From Ananas comosus (lineage: Eukaryota; Streptophyta; Magnoliopsida; Poales; Bromeliaceae): DNA of 64,000 nucleotides. The notes beneath the pieces are model-generated. The model was given only the letters and a program-made list of their open reading frames with translations, searched no databases and had not been told where the DNA came from. Shown here piece after piece: positions 55,826 through 64,000 of this stretch; positions within the stretch are counted from its first letter, which is position 1; each line of letters opens with the position of its first letter. The translations under genes were made by a program, and so were the position numbers. Where the stretch lies: the NCBI RefSeq assembly GCF_001540865.1, contig NC_033622.1, positions 11,275,137 through 11,339,136 of the forward strand, read 5' to 3'.

Positions 55826-56499
55826 TAAAGCACAAAAGCAGGAGCATTTTGGAAACGCAATCCCAATCCCAAACTAGGTCTAATTCTTCGAATCCCAGAA
55901 AATGCTCCCTGCATCCATAAACTCTCTATTAGAGTCTACAATATATCACATTGATGATTCTACATTCATTTTCAACATTTTTTTTAAGCAAAATTTCACC
56001 TCCACATGCATCCTTCAAAATCTACTTTCCTTAGATCAAAACTCAAAAAGAAAAAAGAATTTAATAACTAGATTTAATTTGAGAGACTCGATGCCATCAA
56101 ATTTACGCCGAAATTATCGAACTCGTTTGGGCAAATGGTGATAAAATATGCGACAAATTACTTCAAAATTAATCAAAACACAAAATCGAAAGTAAATTGT
56201 AGAGGGGAAAGATACGATTAATACCTTGAATTTGGCTTGCTTGAGGATGGGAACGTCACCGGTGGGGCGAAGGTGAATCACAACTACACGCACAAAAAAT
56301 TAGGGCAAGAAATAAAAAAAAAAAAAAAAACAAAAAGCAATCGCTTATGATTCTTCTTTTTAGGTTTTAGAAATTTCTAATTCAAACAAAATTTTTACCT
56401 TTTCGATCCGAAGTGGGCGATTCTGATTCCATCGGAAACGAGAGCGTGGCGAAGTGGAGAGATTTGAGGGAGACAAGGAAGGAGAAGCGAGAGGGAACG

Positions 56500-56502
56500 A
56501 AG

Positions 56503-56537
<35 letters not shown>

Positions 56538-56545
56538 AGAGGCCT
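56500..56545. promoter_or_regulatory. GA/CT-rich leader of ATG12
   Basis: On the minus strand this is a (CT)n tract 70-110 bases before the ATG at 56432. CT-rich core promoters and leaders are common in plant genes; its role here is inference. Confidence 0.45.
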
Positions 56546-57196
56546 AAGACGATTGGGCTTTGTTTTTGTTTTGTTCAGACTTAAGTAATAACTAATTATT
56601 TTAGGGATAGAATTAAGTTCAGCATTAAAAGTCTAAAATATACTAATTTTATATTTTAATGATAATTAAGTTATTTTCGGAATTAAGAAAAATAGTGTTT
56701 GAATAGATAATATTGAATAAAAAAAATAGAGGATACTTATAAATAAAAAATAATGATATTATCCTAATTATTATATTTAAATTTATTATATTTAAAATTT
56801 TAAATTTAAATAGACAATTTTTATAATTAAAAATTTTAAAATTAAAATCTATATTTTTAAATTTCATATTTAATAATTTGAAGTTATAAATTTTAATTTT
56901 AAATTTTAAATCAAATCTAACAAATATAAAATGTAACATTTAAAATTTAAATAATTTAGAATTTTAAATGTTCTAATAACTAGGTAGTGATAAATGGGAA
57001 TAAGATGATTGGGCCTTTGTCTCCAATTTTAAAAGCACAATGAAGGGCATGTGGGCTTGGGAATCGACATCTGGACCAGAACTAGGCCCAGCCCAAGCCC
57101 AGAAATTTGAAAAGTTCTGTAAAGTCCTATAATTTTGCATTTGTTTTAACTTAAAACTATTTTTTTAGTAAAAGGGAAAAAAAAAATTAACCGGGT

Positions 57197-57234
<38 letters not shown>

Positions 57235-58134
57235 CTCTCGATTGAAGAGAGGAGGGAGAGAGGATGAGAGCCACGCGGAGAGAGAGAATGGTAGTATGCT
57301 ATTGCTTCACTTTGTTTTTTAGAAAATAAAATTAGCTGTAAATTATCTCACAAATACATTATCCTTCTCTAGTAAATAAAAAAAATGCGATAAATAAGAT
57401 GCTCATGTAGACAAAACAGTCATTTGTTTGTAGATAAGGACAAGTTAATTAAATTGCTTGCACTACCTGAGTAATTTAATTTGTTTGATAGTGATCTTAA
57501 TAACGCATAAAGTAGTAGGGATAAGACAAATTTTACGGATTAATTATGATGAAAATAACATAGAATGGCACGTGTTAAATTAGATCAAGGTACAAGGAGT
57601 TACGCAAGCAATGACTAGACCTTGTTCTTTAATAAAATTGGCCGATCAGATCCGGGCAGGTTTTAAAAAATTCGAACCCGTACCCAACAACTAATTCTGA
57701 ATTCGAACCCGACGCCCAATTCGACGAATTTTGAAAAATCGGTATCCAAAATTGAACTAAACTAGGAATCCAAAACTGAATCCGAAAATTCAAATCTGAA
57801 ATAATCTATTAATCATTATATAGATTAAAGTTCATTGGTGCTCCGATCGAGTACAGACACAATCTATATTTGAATCCAACTCAGCCAGATTTTTGTTTTT
57901 ATACGTGTATTGAGTATTGGGTAAACGCACCTTATTCGGGTTCAAGTTCCGAAAATTTCGAATGTCCGTAACCATTAGCATCCATTCTTTTGGATTTGGA
58001 CGGTGCATGCCAAAGGAGAATTAATTAATTTGCAATAATTAAATAAAGCACAAATTAAGAACGATACAAACTAAGAAAAATATTATTATTATTTTGCATT
58101 TTTCTTTGGAGATGAAAATGAATTTGTCCCAGGC
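56546..58134. other. Intergenic, no gene recognised
   Basis: AT-rich with AAATTTTAAA phrases at 56760-56960. A run of 35 T lies at 57200-57234. A fragment resembling the SINE 3' tail lies at 57280-57345 (GGTAGTATGCTATT...AAAATTAGCTG). No gene. Confidence 0.5.
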
Positions 58135-58675
58135 CGATGATATAATAATACTCATGCTAGCGGGAGCATGAGTATTCAACAAAAGCTATTATCTCGAAGG
58201 CTTAGCTGCTAGGTGTGGCAATTTACAAGAAATGTCGTAAATTTTGAAGATCTTTAGTTTAAAATATTAAAAAGCTGTAGTAAATGGAATGCTAGTTCGC
58301 CAGTGTTTAAACTGTTAAAAATTGCCGGCCATACCCTATGAATGATTAAATTGCCACATTTTCTTAGCTTTAAACAACTTAAAAACTATCTTTTAGTATA
58401 AGTGATGTATCTATTTCCAGTTATTGAGGCTAGAACTTAATTTCTTAGGTTAGTAGAAAAAAATCCTGCAGCAAGCTAAAACTGGCAAGTAAAATACGGG
58501 TGAACTACCTGAATTAATAATAAAGCTTTTAAATGCTTTAAATAAAAGATTTTCAAAGTTTATGAGATCTAGTATAATCTAGTATAAATTGCCCCACCTA
58601 GTAGCTAAGCCTTCGAGGTAGTAACTTTTGTTGAATACTCATGCTCCCGAGGTTATGAGTATTATCATATCATCG
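58135..58675. mobile_element. Foldback/TIR element, arms about 170 bp
   Basis: The left CGATGATATAATAATACTCA and inverted right CGATGATATGATAATACTCA continue as GGGAGCATGAGTATTCAACA, then CTCGAAGGCTTAGCT. Both arms contain their own short inverted pair around GAGCATGAGTATT. No coding content. Confidence 0.82.
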
Positions 58676-58679
58676 GTAC

Positions 58680-58681
<2 letters not shown>

Positions 58682-58722
<41 letters not shown>

Positions 58723-59019
58723 TATAGTATTGGAATTAAGTGAAGTATACGAATAATTGGTGTTTACATCCCCTTATGTGTACGCTGTTAACTTTTGTGA
58801 CCAGGATATTAAATAAGTNNNNNNNNNNNNNNNNNNNNNNNNNNNNNNNNNNNNNNNNNNNNNNNNNNNNNNNNNNNNNNNNNNNNNNNNNNNNNNNNNN
58901 NNNNNNNNNNNNNNNNNNNNNNNNNNNNNNNNNNNNNNNNNNNNNNNNNNNNNNNNNNNNNNNNNNNNNNNNNNNNNNNNNNNNNNNNNNNNNNNNNNNN
59001 TATATATATATATATATAT
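58682..59019. repeat. TA microsatellites around an assembly gap
   Basis: (TA)n at 58684-58720, and again at 59001-59019 directly after a run of 182 N (58819-59000). The gap probably reflects collapsed or unresolved TA repeat. Open frames that cross it are meaningless. Confidence 0.9.
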
Positions 59020-59288
59020 CTAAATGGCATTAATAACTCTAACAAAAAGTTAAGTGATATAAAAAATAATGTTTATTTTCGTTAATATGTGAAAAATAAT
59101 TCTAATTTTATTATATCTAGCAATCAACACTGTTGCCCATCGCTATGCACTTCATATTATTTTTGTTAGAGTTATTAATGCCATTTAGAAATGTTTATTT
59201 TCGTTAATATGTGAAAAATAATTCTAATTTTATTATATCTAGCAATCAACACTGTTGCCCATCACTATGCACTTCATATTATTTTTGT
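59020..59288. repeat. Perfect 29-bp inverted repeat and 99-bp direct repeat
   Basis: 59020-59048 and 59160-59188 are exact inverted copies (beginning CTAAATGGCATTAATAAC). About 99 bp from 59068 (AATGTTTATTTTCG...) is repeated from 59190 with a single base change near the CATC(G/A)CTATGC phrase. The second copy starts right after the right inverted arm. Confidence 0.88.
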
Positions 59289-59594
59289 GTTACGTATAAA
59301 ATTAACATGTGTAAATAATATTGTATGTTTGAATCCAACACTCCATGGATGTTTCGCATACATAGATTTAGTGATCGAAAATTTAATATCAACAATTGAT
59401 TTGAGCAGATCGTGCGGATCTTATAATAGTCCACGCCAAATATCTTGTGTAATCTCTTTGAAAAGATCAATTAGTATTATTAGATGAATCTACAAGATCT
59501 TCATAATGAGGTAATTGACCACGAGGCTATAGTACAAATGACATCAAAAATGATATTCTCATGTTCAATAGGAAATGCCCTAGATCTTGTGTGA

Positions 59595-59597
<3 letters not shown>

Positions 59598-59685
<88 letters not shown>
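59598..59685. repeat. (TA)n-(GA)n compound microsatellite
   Basis: About 15 TA units followed by about 28 GA units, almost perfect. Confidence 0.92.
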
Positions 59686-59687
<2 letters not shown>

Positions 59688-60463
59688 TAAGAGTGCTACA
59701 TTCATGCTGATTGTGATCTATTGAAATCTTATGAGATTGCTACTGAATTGTATTATACAATGTTGCGAAGCTCAAGAGAATTACATGATCTTATCTGATC
59801 ATGAGTCTTGATATGATCCTGTGACATCATGGATTTTTATTTTTCCAAACTATTTCTTGTAGGACTATTGAGTATGTAAACAAACGAGGTTTGTTTTGTG
59901 ATGTAATTCTGTTAAGATGCATATATATAAGAACCTGAATTTTCCACAAGATGGATTATGCACAAAATGTTTTCTTATTAGTGATTTCTCTTTTATGATG
60001 GATTATACTTATATGAGTAAGGCTAGAATATTTTTAGAAGTAAATTAATCCGTTTACTTTCACATTTGCTTATGGCGATGGGTATATGAATTGGCGATCC
60101 GTATAGTTGAATGTTTTGAATTTTGTAATATTATGGCATCATTTGCCTACAAAACGAATTTGAGATCTTTTGGTTACTAGGCAAACAATGTCATAAAATT
60201 GCAAAAATTCAGAATCTAACAAATTCGAATTTGTTTAAATTAAGTTTAACGATTTCGATGGTCCATTTGGATGCTCCATCCCTAGAAACAACGGTGAAGT
60301 ATAGAAACAACTTAGTTTACTTAATAGAGGTACTCAAGTTTAATTCTACTAACCTTTTATAGCTTGGTTTCCGTATTTTTCACTTAAGCATTTTAGACCC
60401 TAGACATTCATAAGTATTGCAGTTTAGTTCTTGACCACCAAAAGAGAGAGAGAGATATTCTAA
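59686..60463. other. Intergenic, no gene recognised
   Basis: No supported gene. 60070-60300 resembles the foldback families in style (GATCCGT..., TTTAACGATTTCGATGG...) but I could not pair its ends. Confidence 0.4.
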
Positions 60464-61317
60464 GGAGCTGTTTGGTTGCACGCATTTACAACTGCAGTAT
60501 AGTTGCAAATGCATGCAACCTGAATTTTATGTTTGGTTTAGTGTAGTTGAGTTCAACTGCTGCAGTTTCAACTGCACAAGAAGGTCCAAATACTGCTGTT
60601 GGAACTATATTCAAATTGGCCGCAGTTTCAACTGCAGCAGTTGGTGAGGAATAGAATCACCCACAAATTAACAATAATAAATAAATAAATAAATAAATAA
60701 TATATATAGATATGGATAAATAAAAATACTTGTAAATAAACTCATACTAATAAATTTTTTTAGGCAATACAAGCTTTGTGCAAAAAATTAAAATTTTTTT
60801 AATTTTATTTTGTTTAAAACATAAAAATAGTTTTTTTTTTCTAAATTTTTATAGTGTGATTGTGTATGTTAACTTAATAAATTTTAATTAATTATAATTA
60901 TTAAATTTGATAAAAAAATGAGAGAATCGTTTAAATTTTTAAAGTTTGATTTACATATTAAAATTAAATAAATTAAAAATTTTAAATGTGTCGATTAATA
61001 AGTTGAAGAATTGTTGAAAAATATAAACATATTATATATATCTACTTATTTATTTAAAAATAGTAAGTTTAAATGATTAATAAACTTATACAATTATTTT
61101 ATGCATAGCGAAAGTAATCTCACCACTTTATCTGAAGAGGTGACAGAATTCACAAGTACAACTATCAGCTTCATATTACCAAACAGAAGAAATGCAACTG
61201 CAGTAGTTGTAACTGTATAAAACCAAACAGACTAGGTGTAGTTACAACTGTAGAATTTACAACTGCATGTATTTTCAACTACATTGTTTCTGCAATTACA
61301 TTCAACTAAATGGCCCC
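60464..61317. mobile_element. PIF/Harbinger-like element, longer copy
   Basis: The ends GGAGCTGTTTGGTTGCA and (inverted) GGGGCCATTTAGTTGAA are bounded by TAA (60461-60463, 61318-61320). Subterminal arrays of CAACTGCAG/CTGCAGTTG occur on both strands. Same family as 23606-24033, with a longer AT-rich interior. No transposase. Confidence 0.8.
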
Positions 61318-64000
61318 TAAAATAAGAAGGACAAAATTGTATAGGCACACGCTTAAACTATAGGCCATTCTAAAATTGGCCCCCTCAATTTTTACTTATT
61401 TCAATGAGCCCCTCTCGCCTTTTAATATTTTAGAATTAACTAATTTAAGTTAAAAATTTTGGAAATTTTATTGAATTTATTTATTGATGATTTCACAAAA
61501 TTTAATAGCCTTAATCACCTTTAGTAAGTAAGACTAAGTTAATTAACGATTAATAACTAATAAAGTCATTAAATTTTATAAAAATTTTAACTAATTAATT
61601 AAGTATAAAAATTTGATCGGATAACGAAAATTAGAAGTTGAGGGAATCTCAATAAAAATAAAATAAAAAAAGAGTGTGGGGGTTTTAATTTAGTCACTTG
61701 ATCGAATATCTAATAAAGTCATTTGACGTTCGAAGTCCTAAACTAATAATCAGGTTTTAATTTACTCCTCAAATTTTGAACAGTGTTTCATTTAAGTCCT
61801 TACTGTAGATTAACAATTGTTGTTTGCATGTGCACAGGTCAACTATTTGTTTGAAGGCATGCAGTAAATTTATTATTTCTTCATCCATATTACAATATTC
61901 AATTCAAAAAATATAATTACTATAAGGAGAAAAAAAAAATTGGAACTTTATAAATATATGATGAAAAAAAAAATCGAGATTAAAAGTATAATTAAATGCA
62001 TGTACCAAGTGCATGCAATAATTTGTGCTCTAATAGTAGATACATAAAATGACCAAAGTAATTTTTTTAAAAAAGAGTTTAGAAATGACTAACGCCGTTC
62101 TGAAAAGTTCGAAAACCAAAATAAAAATTTGCAAAAAATTTGGCAACTAGAGATGTAATAAACTTCAAATTAATACTACCCATGTGGTTTCGTACTTTCT
62201 CACTTTAGTATCCTATAGTTTAAAGTGTATTAATTTAGTACTATGTGATTTTATTTTATTTTTTTTCGTCAGCCTCTTCATTATCTTTTTGTTAAATCAT
62301 ATACAAAAAAATTTAGATACCCCACCTGTAGTTTACTGGATATTTACTTTAATTTTTTTTAGTTTGAATTTTGCCACTAATTTAACGAAAAATAATTAGT
62401 GCAAAGAATAACAAAAAGAAAAAAAATTACATGATATTAAAATGAGATAGTACGTTTGTACGAAACCACACGGTGGTATTTAAAATTTTTCTTTTCTTTT
62501 CGGTAAGAAGTACCAGGTTACGATATTAGCATAGTACAATGTCTATCCATGTATTTCACTCTCTCTTATATATATATTGCTATATATATTGCAGAGATTA
62601 TAAGGCAAAGAGTAAGTACTTTACCCAAGAGTACTCTAGCTGGGTGCTTGTAGTAGCACTAAACACTTGGCGTTATTAAATTTTTCACCGTTTATTTACT
62701 TTTTTAATCATTTTTATCTGAATCACTTTACAACGGTATGTTCTGTGTCCGTTTAGATAATGAAGATCTAATTTTAGGATATATTTTAGGGAGGATTCAG
62801 CGCAGCTTTATACGAATACGATCGGAAGATAGAGTAAAAATTGAAGTCGTTATGATTCAACCAGGGGACGTATAATTTATCGACTTCGCAATAAAGATTC
62901 GAATGATTTGATTATTTTTAACCATGGATATACAATTCGAAGTTCAAAAAAAAAAAATCAAGAGACTTATTTTCTTCCAAGAAGTGGATTCAGTTAAGGT
63001 AAGGAGTAAAACATATGAAAATAAAGGCTTTCGTTCGTAAAATTTGTGAAAAATATTGACTGATTCACAGGCATGGTCGAATTATAGTGATTTGTTCCAA
63101 TTCGAAACGTAAACAGATTACTTGATCAACCATGCACCCACTCGACCCTAAAGAATCACCATCATACTAACCGCATGACACTTCATCCAAAGGCCGAAAA
63201 TCAAGTAGGACTGATAATTTGATGTTATTAGAAGCATTCAACATAATTTCTTTGCCCACATATAAATTTTATAATTTTTTATGTATGCTGATGCAATAAT
63301 TTTTTATATTTCTTTCGGACTACTATAATTACCGTTTTGTCCAAAAATTAAACCTCTGCTTAGTTAAATTATAACTTAAAAAAAAAAAAAACAAAAACTC
63401 AAGACACTATATTATAAGTATAGTATATATAAAAAGTGTAATGTGGACTTTTTGTAAGTAAGCCCTTAAAATATTTATAATTTATCAAATAATTCTATTA
63501 AAATTTTATTTGGCGAGATAATTTCATTTCGTCCAGCTCCGCATAAGGATAGAAGAATAATGAGAAAATAGTCAATCCTTCATTGCCTTTACTAAGATTT
63601 AAAGGGCGATGAATTATTTATCTTTTTTCTCTTAGAAAAAAAAGTAATCGATTCACTATTTCTTTCAACAAATCACATATAATCTCAACAATTCAAAATT
63701 TTTTAACAATCTAACAATGAAATAAAAATTTTAAAAAATAAAAAATAATTCACCGTTTTTTAAAAATGATAAACAATTCACAACTTTTCTCTTTCTTTGT
63801 CCATTATAACACTGAGTTGACAAAAAGAAAATTAATTGGCCAAATAATTGTGTGTAGCATTACTAAGCTTTGTGGACAAGTGTTATGAGCCGATTTGCTT
63901 GACCGTCGACTCAATCAAAAGTCCTCCTTGGGGAAAACGTGTGAAGAAGTAAAACGGCCTCTGATAGTGACATTCAAAATTTGCGCCCACAAATGGATCA
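61318..64000. other. Intergenic with decayed repeats
   Basis: AT-rich, no supported gene. 63129-63202 (CCACTCGACCCTAAAGAATC...CTTCATCCAAAGGCCGAAAA) matches the interior of the MITE units in the hAT elements, for example 27168-27230. Its left partner is probably the ACTAAACACTTGGCG region near 62660. Confidence 0.45.

Larger units (their letters stand above)
51178..56432 (-). pseudogene. ATG12: Autophagy protein ATG12, split gene with lesions
   Basis: Five exons: 56432-56399, 56283-56225, 53381-53313, 53224-53162 and 51249-51178. ATG12 is a ubiquitin-like protein joined through its C-terminal glycine to ATG5 during autophagosome formation. Exons 1-2 give MESESPTSDRK then VVIHLRPTGDVPILKQAKFK, exon 4 gives [20 protein letters not shown] and exon 5 gives NFGFDGKLVVNYASSMAWG, all clear ATG12 sequence. 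Three faults are visible. Exon 3 has GG (minus-strand 53383-53382) where an AG acceptor is expected. It reads KF-stop-KVIEFLRRQLHRDTL. The stop after the terminal Gly is displaced, adding Cys-Glu-Lys-Ile, although ATG12 normally ends at that Gly. These suggest a pseudogene; homopolymer errors in the draft could explain the exon 3 stop. Introns hold a hAT, a TRIM and MITEs. A GA-rich leader lies upstream. Confidence 0.82.

Noticed and set aside
58740..59045. Open frames spanning the gap
   Set aside because: They consist mainly of unknown bases (58819-59000).
59598..59685. CRISPR-like or structured repeat array
   Set aside because: Plain dinucleotide microsatellite. No array of repeats with unique spacers exists anywhere in the window.

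Overview
This is a 64-kb window of a higher-plant nuclear genome: AT-rich, few genes, dense with transposons. Three things show this. Two genes have the exon layout of plant R2R3-MYB genes (133 bp, 130 bp, long third exon). A split plant ATG12 locus is present. The repeats are typical of plants: Cassandra-type TRIM, tRNA-derived SINEs, MULE, hAT, CACTA and PIF/Harbinger elements, and solo LTRs with 5-bp target duplications. The style of the repeats suggests a monocot, but I cannot name the species. Single Ns and one 182-base gap show a draft assembly.

Genes. A small single-pass membrane protein of unknown function lies on the minus strand at 2815-3180; its N-terminus is encoded by a telomere-like repeat. 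Two R2R3-MYB genes lie on the minus strand at 11446-12473 and 35312-36838. Both carry the motif for binding bHLH partners, and the first looks like the C1/TT2 (subgroup 5) flavonoid regulators. A broken piece of a third MYB gene lies on the plus strand at 42784-43016. An ATG12 locus spans 51178-56432 on the minus strand. It keeps five recognisable exons but carries three lesions, so it is probably a pseudogene or is affected by assembly errors.

Repeats by region. 0-10 kb: an old TRIM, an AT-rich TIR element, a foldback element, a long-TIR element, a SINE and a second foldback. 12.8-15.3 kb: another AT-rich TIR element, then a Pack-MULE carrying fragments of a 4CL-like ligase and a carboxylesterase. 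16-31 kb: the densest nest. It holds two related 2.1-kb hAT elements with perfect 8-bp duplications, a long LTR that itself contains a copia-like solo LTR and a Cassandra TRIM, SINEs, MITEs, tandem duplications and a second, truncated LTR. 32-46 kb: a CACTA element, SINEs, a TIR MITE, telo-box repeats, a third long LTR and a copia-like solo LTR. 46-64 kb: mostly gene-poor apart from ATG12, whose introns hold a hAT element, a small TRIM and two MITEs; beyond it are foldbacks, microsatellites, the gap and a PIF element.

The genes do not form a pathway or cluster. They are scattered among mobile elements, and no operon-like or defence-type system is visible. The strongest unusual signals are the 5S-promoter TRIM with all its parts preserved, the chimeric Pack-MULE, the damaged ATG12 locus and the clustered TGTACCGGTACA palindromes in the long LTR family.
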